NCBI RefSeq assembly: GCF_002252665.1
Contig: NZ_NQKZ01000003.1
Coordinates: 114,758-178,757, forward strand
From: Synechococcus sp. 8F6
Lineage (GTDB): Bacteria; Cyanobacteriota; Cyanobacteriia; PCC-6307; Cyanobiaceae
Length of the DNA: 64,000 nt
Direction of reading: 5' to 3'
This document shows positions 1-8,521 of this stretch, piece by piece (position 1 is the first letter of the stretch; each line of letters opens with the position of its first letter). The notes beneath the pieces are model-generated. The model was not told the origin of the DNA and searched no databases. It saw nothing but the letters and a program-made list of their open reading frames with translations. The position numbers were made by a program, and so were the translations under genes.

Positions 1-201
1 CAGCTCAAGGGACGGCAGCAGTACCTGAAAACGGCCGATCCCATGCCGATGCTCCGCCCCCCCGATCTCGTGGATCCGGAGGAGCTGGGTGAGGTGCTGG
101 CGCTGAAAGCGCGCAACCTTCTGGCAGTCCGCTTTCGGCGGGGCACTTTTTTGATCGAGGCCGATCAGCTCCAGCCCCCGGAGCCCCAGAACGCCGACTG
201 A
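1..201 (+). CDS. NAD(P)H dehydrogenase assembly family protein (DUF3148-like), C-terminal part
   Basis: An open frame enters from the left edge and stops with TGA at 199-201, leaving 66 visible residues. It holds the stretch YLKTADPMPMLRPPDLV followed by an AVRFRRGTFLIEADQL-type C-terminus. I recognise this as the small cyanobacterial/plant family annotated as NAD(P)H dehydrogenase assembly protein (CRR42-like), thought to help assemble the photosynthetic NDH-1 complex. The family is short, so only a small N-terminal part is likely missing. It converges on the M16 peptidase gene, with 11 bases between them. The family call comes from remembered motif similarity; the function is inherited from the family. 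Confidence 0.72.
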   Translation, partial: QLKGRQQYLKTADPMPMLRPPDLVDPEELGEVLALKARNLLAVRFRRGTFLIEADQLQPPEPQNAD

Positions 202-212
202 TCGGCGAGTCC

Positions 213-1511
213 TCAGCGGCTGAGGGCATGGCGCTGCCAGGCCTGTTCGGCGGCAGCCAGAGCCTGCGGTGGTCCACAGAGGCTCAAGGCCGGCTCGGTT
301 AGTCGCCGTTGGGCCGCGGCCAACAGGGCTGGGGCATCGAGCTGCTGGGCCCGGTCCAGGGTGTCTTGCACATAGGTCCAGCCCAGACCATGGCCGAGCA
401 CTAGGGCCTGGCAATCAGCGATCTGGCCGCAGGTCTGCCGTCCCATGGCGTCCTGGCCGCGGTATTTGGCTTTGGCTAGGGCGAGTTCGCCGTCGCTGAG
501 TGGCTGCTCCAGCATGCGAGCCCATTCATCGAGCAGGGAGGTGGTGGCTTCGGCGGCCCGTTCCGCCGAACTGGACAGGTGCCAGATGAAGGGGCTCGCC
601 CCGCGCCGCGCCGGCATGTGCACTCCCACGTCGTAGGCCAGGCCGCGCTCCTCCCGCATCGTCACAAACAGCCGGCTGGACATGCCCATGCCGAGGTGGG
701 CCTGCAGCAGCCGCAGGGCCAGCCCGTCGGGATCCCCCAGGGGCACGGTGGCCACCCCCAGCATCAGCACCAACTGCTCGGTCTCCTGCTCCAGGCTGTT
801 GAAGCGCTGGCTGCAACCGGGCGCCTGCGGGCCTGGGCCCGCTAGGGGCGTGGTGGTGGACCATGGGCTGCGCGCCAGCCAGGCATTGAGCAGGTCCGGC
901 AGCTCGGCCCCCAGATCGCCACAGGCCACCAGCAGGGCACCGTCCTGGCCAAGCACCGGCACCAGAGCACTGATCTGCTCGCCGCCGATTGCGGCCAGTT
1001 CTTCTTCCACCCCCAGGGGGTCGTGCCCATAGGGCCCCAGGCCGTAGAGCTGGTGGCGCAGCTGGTCGTGGGCCAATTGGAAGGGATCCTCCCGCTGGCG
1101 CTGCAGGCTCTGCAGGTTGAGGCCGCGCTCGAGCTCGAGTTGGTCGCTGCTGAGCCAGGGCTGCCTCGCCATGGACAACAGCAGGGGCAGCAGCTCGGGG
1201 GCATCGCTGCTGGCGCACTTGAGGCTCAGCACCAGGCTGTCCTCCGTGGCCTCACAGCGCAGGGCGGCACCCCGACCTTCCACCAGATCGGCCAGGGCTT
1301 CGGCGTTGTAGTCGCCGCAGCCTCGCGTCAGAAGCCCGGCCAGCAGCTGGGCAGCTCCCCGCTCGCCTGGACGATCCCCACTGCTACCGCCGCGGATCCA
1401 GAGGCGGCAGGCCACGATCGCAGGCCCTGGCCGCCGTTGCCATACCAGGGGCAGGCCCCCCTCCAGGGTTGTGTTCTGCCAAGTGCCTGTTGGCCATGGG
1501 GAATGGCTCAT
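213..1511 (-). CDS. M16 family peptidase-like protein, non-catalytic subunit
   Basis: This 432-residue protein has the two-domain M16B (insulinase/processing peptidase) layout. Where the zinc motif HxxEH should be, around residues 53-57, it reads AQLLA, so it cannot bind the catalytic zinc. The C-terminal half keeps the substrate-binding R/Y signature (REERGLAYDVG). In bacteria such inactive subunits pair with an active partner, and that partner is the gene directly upstream, whose stop codon overlaps this ATG by 4 bases (ATGA). The likely role is the non-catalytic half of a heterodimeric zinc peptidase; the substrate is unknown. Confidence 0.85.
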   Translation of the reverse strand: MSHSPWPTGTWQNTTLEGGLPLVWQRRPGPAIVACRLWIRGGSSGDRPGERGAAQLLAGLLTRGCGDYNAEALADLVEGRGAALRCEATEDSLVLSLKCASSDAPELLPLLLSMARQPWLSSDQLELERGLNLQSLQRQREDPFQLAHDQLRHQLYGLGPYGHDPLGVEEELAAIGGEQISALVPVLGQDGALLVACGDLGAELPDLLNAWLARSPWSTTTPLAGPGPQAPGCSQRFNSLEQETEQLVLMLGVATVPLGDPDGLALRLLQAHLGMGMSSRLFVTMREERGLAYDVGVHMPARRGASPFIWHLSSSAERAAEATTSLLDEWARMLEQPLSDGELALAKAKYRGQDAMGRQTCGQIADCQALVLGHGLGWTYVQDTLDRAQQLDAPALLAAAQRRLTEPALSLCGPPQALAAAEQAWQRHALSR

Positions 1512-2776
1512 GCCGGCACCGCTTCAAGGACGCAGGCCGCCGCTGGATCCAGCAGGGGCAGCGTCCGCCGCACCAGCTCCTGCCGATCCCAGCGCTCGAT
1601 ATCCTCCAGCGGCTGGGCCAGACCGTGCCGCCGCCCCCAGAGCCTGTTGTTGCCGATCAGCCCCGCCACGCCACCGGCGGCCTCCAAACCGAAGCGATAG
1701 CCGTTCGCCACCAGCCGCTGGGCCCGCTGCCACTCCACATCCGGCAGCCCGTCCTGCTGCAGTTGCGACCACACCTCAGCGATGGCCTGGCGCACCGCCG
1801 GCAGCTCGTCGGGTTCGCAGATCGCCTCCAGCAGGGCAAAGCTGCCGCTCTCCATCACATGCAGATCGAGATCGATACTCTCCACAATGCGGAGCTGCTC
1901 GCGCAGTCGCTCCACCAGGCGGCTGCGGCGACCTTCGGCCAACACGGTGGTGAGCAGGTCGGCACCCATCACTCCGTGGAGATCGGCGGCGGGTGGGAGC
2001 CCCCAGAGCATCAGCAACCGGGCTGATTCAAGCCGGGGCACAGCCAGTCGGTGCTCACCGGGTTGTACAGCCAGGGGAGGGCGGCTCGGGGGTTCAAGCA
2101 CCGCCGGCAGGTCGGCCAGGGCGCTGCGCTCCAGGCGATCGCCGAGGGCGGCGGGTTCTACGGCACCGCTGAGGGCGAGCACGCAGCGGTTGGCGCCATA
2201 CAGACGCTGCTGGAAGCCGGCCATGGCCTCGGGCGTTTGGGCCAGCAGCAGCTCCCGCTGACCCAGGATCGGTTCGCCGTAGGCATGGCCAGGGCAGCCC
2301 AACCGCAGCAACTGCTGCAGGGCGATTTCATCGGGCTGGTCTTCGCTTTGGGCCAGCTCTTCGAGCACCACCTGGCGCTCCATCACAAAGGCGTCGCGGT
2401 CCAGCCGCGGGTGCAGCACCAGATCCAGCAGCAGATCCAGGGCGTCGGCAGCGGCCTCAGGCGGAATCAACACGTGGTAGTGAACGTCGTCGAAGCCGGT
2501 GGCGGCATTGCTGTTGCCGCCCATCGCTTCGATGCGCAGGTCGAATTCCCCCGGCCCCAGCCGCTCGCTTCCCTTGAACACCATGTGCTCGAGGAAGTGG
2601 GCCATGCCGCTCTCCCCGGGACCCTCAAACACACTGCCGGCCCGGCACCAGAAGTCGAGGCAGACCAGGGGGGAGTCGGCCAGGGGCAGATAGACCACGC
2701 TGGCACCGTTGGCTAGCGGGTGATCGCTGGGTGACGCCAGCCCTGGCAACAGGGTCTCGGACGGGGCCAGGGTCAA
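1508..2776 (-). CDS. M16 family zinc peptidase, catalytic subunit
   Basis: This 422-residue M16B peptidase has an intact inverted zinc motif H60-F-L-E-H64 and a downstream acidic helix (VVLEELAQSEDQ, about residues 135-146) that should supply the third zinc ligand. It is translationally coupled to the inactive homologue downstream. The start is a TTG at 2774-2776: an in-frame stop (TAA) lies two codons upstream and there is no ATG or GTG early enough to keep the first beta strand, so TTG is the only reasonable choice. It is divergent from pcyA, so the short gap must hold both promoters. Peptide or presequence degradation is a family inference. Confidence 0.88.
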   Translation of the reverse strand: MTLAPSETLLPGLASPSDHPLANGASVVYLPLADSPLVCLDFWCRAGSVFEGPGESGMAHFLEHMVFKGSERLGPGEFDLRIEAMGGNSNAATGFDDVHYHVLIPPEAAADALDLLLDLVLHPRLDRDAFVMERQVVLEELAQSEDQPDEIALQQLLRLGCPGHAYGEPILGQRELLLAQTPEAMAGFQQRLYGANRCVLALSGAVEPAALGDRLERSALADLPAVLEPPSRPPLAVQPGEHRLAVPRLESARLLMLWGLPPAADLHGVMGADLLTTVLAEGRRSRLVERLREQLRIVESIDLDLHVMESGSFALLEAICEPDELPAVRQAIAEVWSQLQQDGLPDVEWQRAQRLVANGYRFGLEAAGGVAGLIGNNRLWGRRHGLAQPLEDIERWDRQELVRRTLPLLDPAAACVLEAVPA

Positions 2777-2825
2777 GGCTTAGATGCGTGGCAGGATCTG
2801 CATTCTGCTGGCTGCACCCCCTGCC

Positions 2826-3569
2826 GTGAGTTCCGCCCCCGCTTCCTCCCAGGCTTCCGGTATCCACCCACTGGTGGATGCCCTGGCCGAGCGGATGCGC
2901 CAGTGGTGGCGAACCCTGCCCGAGCTGGCCCCCCTGGCGGTGGATCCGGAGCTGGAGGCGATCAGCGGCAGTCTCGATGGCGATGCCCTGTTCATCCGCA
3001 ACGAGCTGCGCCAGTGCCGAGGGTTGCGCAAACTGCACCTGGAGACGGCGCGCCTCGGCGCGGGGCTGAAGATCCTGCACTGCGTGATGTTCCCCGACCC
3101 CCGCTTCGATCTGCCGGTGTTTGGCGCCGATATCGTGGCGGGTCCAGCCGGGGTGTCGGCTGCCATCGTCGATCTCTCGCCGGTGCTGGGGGAGCTGCCA
3201 GTGGGCATTGCTGCCGCATTGGCCGCTCGGCCTCGCCCCTCCTACAGCCAGGAGCGGGAGCTGCCCGGATGGGGATCGATCTTTTCGCCCTTTGTGCGCT
3301 TTGTGCGCCCCACCAGCCCCGAGGAGGAGAAGGCTTTTGTCGATGAGGTGAGCAGCGTTTTGGCTGTGTTGGCCGATGCCATCGCCGCCGCCGCGCCTCA
3401 GGACCCAGACCATCCGGCTACGGTTGAGCGCTGGCAGGGGCAGCTCCGGTATTGCAAGCAGCAGAAACAAAACGACAAGACCCGCCGGGTGCTGGAGAAG
3501 GCCTTCAACCCCGCCTGGGCCGACCGCTACATCGAGGAACTGCTGTTCGACGATCCGCCGGCTCCGTGA
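2826..3569 (+). CDS. pcyA: Phycocyanobilin:ferredoxin oxidoreductase
   Basis: PcyA reduces biliverdin IXalpha to phycocyanobilin, the chromophore of phycobilisomes, using electrons from ferredoxin. The 247-residue product carries the family's catalytic signatures: a Glu in FIRNELR, the His in [10 protein letters not shown] and the Asp in PVFGADIV, matching Glu76, His88 and Asp105 of the Synechocystis enzyme. I chose the GTG at 2826, which gives the family's usual length. An upstream in-frame ATG at 2784 would add 14 residues and leave only 7 bases to the divergent peptidase gene. The stop codon overlaps the devB start (GTGA), so bilin synthesis and the exporter genes are probably co-transcribed. 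Confidence 0.92.
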   Translation: MSSAPASSQASGIHPLVDALAERMRQWWRTLPELAPLAVDPELEAISGSLDGDALFIRNELRQCRGLRKLHLETARLGAGLKILHCVMFPDPRFDLPVFGADIVAGPAGVSAAIVDLSPVLGELPVGIAAALAARPRPSYSQERELPGWGSIFSPFVRFVRPTSPEEEKAFVDEVSSVLAVLADAIAAAAPQDPDHPATVERWQGQLRYCKQQKQNDKTRRVLEKAFNPAWADRYIEELLFDDPPAP

Positions 3570-4483
3570 AACGGACCCTTCAGCGGGTGCCGCGGCTGTG
3601 GTGGCTGGCTGGTGTCGCCGTGGTGGTGGTGCTGGGGGGGCTGGCCGTCAGTCGCCAGCAGCGTCCAACGCCCATCCCCGCCACAGCTGCCTCCCAGTCG
3701 CCTCGCCCGCCTGAGGCCGTTGCAGCTCTGGGCCGGCTCGAACCCGCCGGAGATGTGCGGTTGCTGGCCGCCCCGATCAGTGGCATTGGTGGCAGCCCCC
3801 GCATCACGCAGTTGCTGGTGGAGGAAGGCGACACCGTGCAGAGCGGCCAACTCCTGGCCCGTTTTGATACGGCACCCAGCCTGCTGGCCCAGCAGCGGTT
3901 GCTCGAGGCCCGGATTCGCAACCTCGACACCCGGCTGCAGGTGCAGACCCGCGACATCAGCCGCTATCGCCAGCTGAGCCGCTCCGGTGCCATTCCCAGT
4001 GGTGAGCTCGACACCCGCGAAACCGCCCTGCTCGAGCTGCAAGGGGCCCGCACCGAGGCCTGGGCCGAGCGCGAGAAGGTGAAGGCGGAGTTGCTGCTCA
4101 CCCAACTGCGGGCACCCATCGCCGGCACGGTGTTGAAACTCCATGCGCGGGTGGGCGAGCGGCCTGCCGACAAGGGCGTGCTCGAACTCGGGGCCAGCGA
4201 CCGAATGCAAGCGCTGGTGGAGGTCTATGAGAGCGACATCGACCGGGTGCGCCTGGGCCAGCCCGTCTCCCTGATCAGTGAGAACGGCGGATTCCAGGGC
4301 AACTTGAGCGGAGAGGTGATTCGGATCAGCCCCCAGGTGCGGCAGCGCTCGGTGCTCTCCACCGATCCCACCGGTGATGCCGATGCCCGCGTGGTGGAGG
4401 TGCGGGTGGCGCTCACTCCCACCGACAGCCTGCGAGTTCGCGACCTTACCGGCCTGAAGGTGATCGCCCGGCTCGGTCGCTGA
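3566..4483 (+). CDS. devB: DevB-type membrane fusion protein of a DevBCA exporter
   Basis: This HlyD-like periplasmic adaptor has about 305 residues. A basic N-terminus and one transmembrane segment (about residues 8-26) are followed by a barrel-sandwich half, a coiled-coil hairpin (about 95-180) and the second half with the typical [12 protein letters not shown] strand. It should link the DevC permease to an outer-membrane channel. The start is GTG 3566, overlapping the pcyA stop as GTGA; an earlier ATG at 3452 lies inside pcyA and would add residues with no family character. In Anabaena, DevBCA exports heterocyst glycolipids; in unicellular strains the substrate is unknown. Confidence 0.88.
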   Translation: MKRTLQRVPRLWWLAGVAVVVVLGGLAVSRQQRPTPIPATAASQSPRPPEAVAALGRLEPAGDVRLLAAPISGIGGSPRITQLLVEEGDTVQSGQLLARFDTAPSLLAQQRLLEARIRNLDTRLQVQTRDISRYRQLSRSGAIPSGELDTRETALLELQGARTEAWAEREKVKAELLLTQLRAPIAGTVLKLHARVGERPADKGVLELGASDRMQALVEVYESDIDRVRLGQPVSLISENGGFQGNLSGEVIRISPQVRQRSVLSTDPTGDADARVVEVRVALTPTDSLRVRDLTGLKVIARLGR

Positions 4484-5655
4484 TGCTGGGTCGCCTCTGG
4501 CAGGGCCGGCGCATTCCGCTGGCCTGGCTGTTGCTGACGCGGCAGCCGGTGCGCCTGCTGGTGGCCCTGGCCGGCATCGCCTTTGCCGGCATTTTGATGT
4601 TCATGCAGCTGGGCTTTCGCGACGGGCTGTTCGACGCCAGCGTCACGATCCATCGGCTCTTTGACGCCGACCTGGTGCTGATCAGCCCGCGCTCCAGCAG
4701 CTCGGTGAGCATGGCAGGGTTTCCCAGGCGTCGGCTCGTGCAGGCCATGGCCGACCCCGCTGTGGAGGGGATCACGCCGGTGCACTGGAATCTGCTGCTC
4801 TGGCGCAACCCGGAAACCCGCGGCACCCGTTCGATCCTCACCCTCGGGTTTGAACCGGGTGATCCCCTGTTCACCGATCCCTCCCTGGCGCCCAAGGCCA
4901 AGCTGCTCCAAGACCGGGGTCGCGTGCTGTTCGACGAGCGCTCCAGGCCCGAGTTCGGTCCGGTGGCGGAGTGGTTTCGCAGCGGCCGCACGGTGGAAAG
5001 CGAAATCGGCGGCCAGCGGGTGCGAGTGGCGGGGCTCGTGGGTCTGGGCACGTCCTTCGGGGCCGACGGCAACCTGCTCACCAGCCACGAGACCTATCTG
5101 AAGCTGCTGCCCAACACCCCTCCGGGCAGCATCGAGGTGGGGCTGATCCGGCTGCAGCCGGGCTCCGATCCGGCTGCGGTGGTGGAGCGGCTCAGGCAGC
5201 GCTTGCCAGCCGATGTCACCGTCCTCACCAAGGAGGGCTTCATCGCCTTCGAGCAGAACTATTGGCGCACCAGCACCTCGATTGGCTTCATCTTCACGCT
5301 GGGCGCTGCGATGGGATTCGTGGTGGGCTGCGTGATCGTGTATCAGATCCTCTATTCCGACGTGAGTGATCACCTGCCGGAATACGCCACGTTGATGGCG
5401 ATGGGCTATCGCCTGCCCAGCCTGCTTGGGGTGGTGGCCCGTGAAGGCCTGCTGCTCGCCACCTTCGGCTACCTGCCGGCCTACGCAGCCGGCCAGGGCC
5501 TCTATTGGTTGGTGCGCAACGCCACCCAGCTGCCGGTCACGATGAACACGACCCGGGCCCTGACCGTGTTCACCATGATCCTGGTGATGTGCATGGGCTC
5601 GGCGGCCCTGGCGATGCGCCGGCTCGCCGACGCCGATCCGGCGGAAATCTTCTGA
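4483..5655 (+). CDS. devC: ABC exporter permease DevC
   Basis: This 390-residue FtsX/MacB-type permease has one N-terminal transmembrane helix (about residues 25-45), a large periplasmic domain, and three C-terminal helices (about 270-290, 315-345 and 355-380). Its start ATG shares one base with the devB stop, and its stop overlaps the devA start, so the three exporter genes form a translationally coupled unit. It forms the membrane channel of the DevBCA exporter with DevA as ATPase. The final residues (LADADPAEIF) match the usual DevC end. Confidence 0.9.
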   Translation: MLGRLWQGRRIPLAWLLLTRQPVRLLVALAGIAFAGILMFMQLGFRDGLFDASVTIHRLFDADLVLISPRSSSSVSMAGFPRRRLVQAMADPAVEGITPVHWNLLLWRNPETRGTRSILTLGFEPGDPLFTDPSLAPKAKLLQDRGRVLFDERSRPEFGPVAEWFRSGRTVESEIGGQRVRVAGLVGLGTSFGADGNLLTSHETYLKLLPNTPPGSIEVGLIRLQPGSDPAAVVERLRQRLPADVTVLTKEGFIAFEQNYWRTSTSIGFIFTLGAAMGFVVGCVIVYQILYSDVSDHLPEYATLMAMGYRLPSLLGVVAREGLLLATFGYLPAYAAGQGLYWLVRNATQLPVTMNTTRALTVFTMILVMCMGSAALAMRRLADADPAEIF

Positions 5656-6383
5656 TGGATCTGGATCGTCTGGAGAGTGGGCCTGCTGCATCGGGCACCG
5701 TGGTGCAGGTGGCCGGGTTGAGCCACTGGTATGGGGCCGGCTCGATGCAACGGCAGGTGTTGCAGTCGGTGGATCTCGCCATTGCTCCCGGTGAGGTGGT
5801 GCTGCTCACGGGCCCCTCCGGATGCGGCAAAACAACCCTGCTCACCCTGGTGGGAGCCCTGCGCCAGGTGCAGCAGGGCTCGGTGCGGGTGTTTGGCGAA
5901 GAGCTACACGGCGCGGGGCGAGCCTCCCGCCAGCGTCTGCGTCGCCGGATCGGCATGATTTTTCAAGGTCACAACCTGCTGCGCTGCCTGAGCGCCGAGC
6001 AGAACGTGCAAATGGGTGCCGACCTGCTGCCGGGATTGGGTTATCGGGCCCGCCGCGATCGCGCTCGCGAATGGTTGCGCGCGGTGGGGCTTGGCGATCA
6101 CCTGAACAAATTGCCCCACGATCTCTCGGGCGGCCAGAAGCAGCGGGTGGCGATTGCCCGAGCTTTGGCGGCCCGGCCCCAGTTGCTGTTGGCCGATGAA
6201 CCCACCGCGGCCCTCGATTCCCGCAGCGGACGGGAGGTGGTGGATCTGCTCAAAGGCCTGGCGCGGGAACAGGGCTGCGGTGTGCTGATGGTGACTCACG
6301 ATCCCCGCATTCTCGATGTGGCCGACCGGCTGGTGCAGATGGAGGATGGCCAGCTCTGCCAGGGGGCCAGGCCCATTGAGTAG
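5655..6383 (+). CDS. devA: ABC exporter ATP-binding protein DevA
   Basis: This 242-residue nucleotide-binding subunit has Walker A GPSGCGKTTLL, signature LSGGQKQRVAIARAL, Walker B LLLADEPTAALD and a switch His in MVTHDPR. It energises DevC/DevB export. The start is the ATG at 5655, overlapping the devC stop (TGATG); an ATG at 5505 in the same frame lies inside devC and gives unrelated sequence. The close match to MacB/LolD-type ATPases is expected for this family. It ends the pcyA-devBCA unit; the next gene begins 35 bases later with its own -10-like TAGGGT. Confidence 0.92.
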   Translation: MDLDRLESGPAASGTVVQVAGLSHWYGAGSMQRQVLQSVDLAIAPGEVVLLTGPSGCGKTTLLTLVGALRQVQQGSVRVFGEELHGAGRASRQRLRRRIGMIFQGHNLLRCLSAEQNVQMGADLLPGLGYRARRDRAREWLRAVGLGDHLNKLPHDLSGGQKQRVAIARALAARPQLLLADEPTAALDSRSGREVVDLLKGLAREQGCGVLMVTHDPRILDVADRLVQMEDGQLCQGARPIE

Positions 6384-6393
6384 GGTAAGGATT
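6384..6393 (+). promoter_or_regulatory. Possible -10 element for the small basic protein gene
   Basis: A TAGGGT hexamer follows the devA stop directly, about 28 bases before the ATG of the next small gene. The same TAGGGT motif sits upstream of rpsB in this window. No convincing -35 box is visible. This is a weak, pattern-based call. Confidence 0.3.
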
Positions 6394-6418
6394 CGCATCT
6401 CTCCCCGTTGCCGTACGC

Positions 6419-6574
6419 ATGGCCAAGCGCAGGAATCTCAAGAAAGAAAAACAGGAGCGCAACCGTGCCTATGCGCGCAAGTTCAAGAAGCGCAAGCTGC
6501 GCAACGACGGCCGTGGTGAAGGGGCTGGCAACGGTGTGACCGGCACGGCCAACAACGGCGGCGCTGCAGACTGA
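6419..6574 (+). CDS. Small, highly basic conserved cyanobacterial protein (51 aa)
   Basis: The reading frame ATG 6419 to TGA 6574 encodes 51 residues. The first half is packed with Lys and Arg (MAKRRNLKKEKQERNRAYAR, then KFKKRKLR) and the second is a loose Gly/Asn/Ala tail. Small proteins with this opening recur in picocyanobacterial annotations as hypothetical proteins, as far as I remember. The charge pattern suggests RNA or ribosome binding, which is only inference. A stem-loop with a T-run follows 21 bases after the stop, so it appears to be the last gene of its transcript. Confidence 0.75.
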   Translation: MAKRRNLKKEKQERNRAYARKFKKRKLRNDGRGEGAGNGVTGTANNGGAAD

Positions 6575-6595
6575 TCAGCGCTTTGACGCGTTGCT

Positions 6596-6622
6596 GGGGG
6601 GATCCTGCGGGGTCCCCTTTTT
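6596..6622 (+). terminator. Rho-independent terminator after the small basic protein
   Basis: GGGGATC at 6598-6604 pairs with GGTCCCC at 6611-6617 (one G-T wobble) around a 6-base loop and is followed by five Ts. It closes the transcript that ends with the 51-residue protein and separates it from the glycosyltransferase gene. Confidence 0.75.
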
Positions 6623-6664
6623 GCTGTTCACGACCACTCGGCTCAATCTCTCCCGGCGGTTCCG

Positions 6665-7618
6665 ATGTTCCTCAGCGTCGTCATCCCCACCTACAACCGC
6701 CTGCCGATCCTGCAGAAGTGCCTGCGGGCCCTGGAGGCCCAGGAGCTAGCTGCGCCGATCTCCGGCTACGAGGTGGTGCTTGTTGACGACGGCTCCACCG
6801 ATGACACGGTGGCCTGGCTGCGGGGGCATGCGGCCGAATTGCCCCATGTCCGGCTGATCCAGCAGGAACACGGTGGTCCTGCTGAAGGGCGCAACCGAGG
6901 GGTGCAGCAGGCCCAGGGTGAGGTGATTGTTTTCATCGACAGCGACCTGGTGGTCACCCCCAGTTTTCTGCGCTGTCACGCTCAGGCCCTGGAGCAGCAC
7001 TGGACGAGGCGGGGCGATCGCCGCTGTTTCACCTATGGCGCGGTGATCAATACCGCCAACTTCGACACTCCCACCAGCGAGCCCCACAAGTTGCAGGACG
7101 TGTCGTTTGCCTATTTCGCCACCGGCAATGTGGCGATCGATCGCACCTTGCTGGAGCAAGCCGGCCTTTTCGACACGCGCTTCCGCCTGTATGGCTGGGA
7201 GGATCTGGAGCTGGGGGAGCGGTTGCGGCGTCTGGGTGTTGCGCTGGTGCGCTGCCCTGAGGCGGTGGGTTATCACTGGCACCCGGCTCTGCGGCTGGAG
7301 CGGATCCCCGACCTGATCCGGGTCGAGCGGGAGCGGGCCAAAATGGGATTGGTGTTCTATTTGAAGCACCCCACCCGGCGGGTGCGATTCATCATTCAGT
7401 ACACCTGGTTGCACCGGCTGCTCTGGGAGCTACTCACCCTGGGGGGCTTGCTCAATGAGCGCAGCCTGCGCCCCCTGCTGGCTTGGTTGATCCGTTGCGG
7501 CCACCCCGGTCTGGCCATGGAGCTGTTGCGGCTGCCCCTGAACCGTCTGGGGGTACGCGCTCTGTATGCCGAAGCCTGGGCCCTTGCGGCCACAAGCCAG
7601 GCCTGCAGGCCCGTTTGA
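6665..7618 (+). CDS. Family 2 glycosyltransferase
   Basis: This 317-residue GT-A fold enzyme opens with VVIPTYNRLPILQKCL, then LVDDGSTDDT for the nucleotide-sugar site, a DxD-like FIDSDLVVTP, and the acceptor-side GWEDLELGERLRRLG. These are classic GT2 (N-terminal) and GT2-C (galactosyltransferase-like) signatures. There is no clear transmembrane anchor. The donor and acceptor cannot be read from the sequence; cell-surface polysaccharide synthesis is the usual role. It starts with ATG 6665, just after the preceding terminator, and stands alone upstream of the rpsB leader. Confidence 0.85.
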   Translation: MFLSVVIPTYNRLPILQKCLRALEAQELAAPISGYEVVLVDDGSTDDTVAWLRGHAAELPHVRLIQQEHGGPAEGRNRGVQQAQGEVIVFIDSDLVVTPSFLRCHAQALEQHWTRRGDRRCFTYGAVINTANFDTPTSEPHKLQDVSFAYFATGNVAIDRTLLEQAGLFDTRFRLYGWEDLELGERLRRLGVALVRCPEAVGYHWHPALRLERIPDLIRVERERAKMGLVFYLKHPTRRVRFIIQYTWLHRLLWELLTLGGLLNERSLRPLLAWLIRCGHPGLAMELLRLPLNRLGVRALYAEAWALAATSQACRPV

Positions 7619-7760
7619 TAGGGTGCTGGGGTTCCATTCACCCCGCACACCTGCGTGTTTCGGGTGATCTGAGCGCTTCACCCCACCGGCCCCTCTTGGC
7701 TGGCTGGGCGGCTCGAGATCCCTGGCAGGTGGAGGCAAACCCGAAACCCCCAACCAAACC
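7619..7760 (+). promoter_or_regulatory. rpsB promoter/leader region with two potential stem-loops
   Basis: The 142 bases between the glycosyltransferase and rpsB begin with TAGGGT (7619-7624), a -10-like hexamer. They contain a hairpin at 7639-7666 (CACC..CG with CGGGTG, inner ACAC/GTGT closing a CTGC loop) and a second weaker one at 7671-7714 (GAGC/GCTC with CCGGCCC/GGGCGG). Ribosomal protein S2 represses its own operon through a leader structure in several bacteria, so an autoregulatory element is plausible but unproven here. Confidence 0.4.
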
Positions 7761-8474
7761 ATGGCTGTTGTCACACTCGCCGAAATGATGGAGGCGGGTG
7801 CCCACTTTGGGCACCAAACGCGCCGCTGGAATCCCAAGATGTCGCGCTACATTTATTGCGCGCGCAACGGCGTTCACATCATTGATCTCGTGCAGACCGC
7901 CGTCTGCATGAACAACGCCTACAAGTGGACCCGCAGTGCCGCGCGCAGCGGCAAGCGCTTTCTGTTTGTTGGCACCAAAAAGCAGGCCTCCGAGGTGATT
8001 GCCCTGGAAGCCACCCGCTGTGGAGCCTCCTACGTCAACCAGCGCTGGCTAGGCGGCATGCTCACCAACTGGACCACGATGCGCGCCCGCATCGACCGGC
8101 TCAAGGATCTTGAGCGCATGGAGAGCTCCGGCGCCATTGCCATGCGTCCCAAGAAGGAAGCTGCAGTGCTGCGCCGCGAGCTGGAGCGCCTGCAGAAGTA
8201 TCTCGGCGGTCTCAAGAACATGCGTCGGCTGCCCGACGTGGTGGTGCTGGTGGACCAGCGCCGTGAAACCAACGCCGTGCTCGAGGCCCGCAAGCTCGAT
8301 ATCCCCCTGGTGTCGATGCTCGACACCAACTGCGATCCCGACCTCTGCGACGTGCCCATCCCCTGCAACGACGACGCTGTGCGCTCGGTCCAACTGGTGC
8401 TCGGACGCCTGGCGGACGCCATCAACGAAGGCCGCCACGGTGCCCAGGACCAGGGCCGTGACGACGAAGGCTGA
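7761..8474 (+). CDS. rpsB: 30S ribosomal protein S2
   Basis: This 237-residue S2 protein begins [20 protein letters not shown] and contains the family blocks [26 protein letters not shown] and [14 protein letters not shown]2 binds 16S rRNA at the back of the 30S head and is needed for assembly and for recruiting S1. It is followed by tsf after 47 bases, the nearly universal rpsB-tsf operon. The ATG at 7761 is well supported by the family N-terminus. Confidence 0.97.
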   Translation: MAVVTLAEMMEAGAHFGHQTRRWNPKMSRYIYCARNGVHIIDLVQTAVCMNNAYKWTRSAARSGKRFLFVGTKKQASEVIALEATRCGASYVNQRWLGGMLTNWTTMRARIDRLKDLERMESSGAIAMRPKKEAAVLRRELERLQKYLGGLKNMRRLPDVVVLVDQRRETNAVLEARKLDIPLVSMLDTNCDPDLCDVPIPCNDDAVRSVQLVLGRLADAINEGRHGAQDQGRDDEG

Positions 8475-8521
8475 TTTCGCCCCTGCCCATTTCTCTCTGA
8501 ATTCCGTACCCCATACCCTCC

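Noticed and set aside
4225..5691. 488-codon minus-strand open frame
   Set aside because: Antisense to devC; no recognisable domain, and devC fits its operon.
6746..7414. 222-codon minus-strand frame opposite the glycosyltransferase
   Set aside because: Shadow of the GT2 gene, whose sugar-binding motifs are unambiguous.
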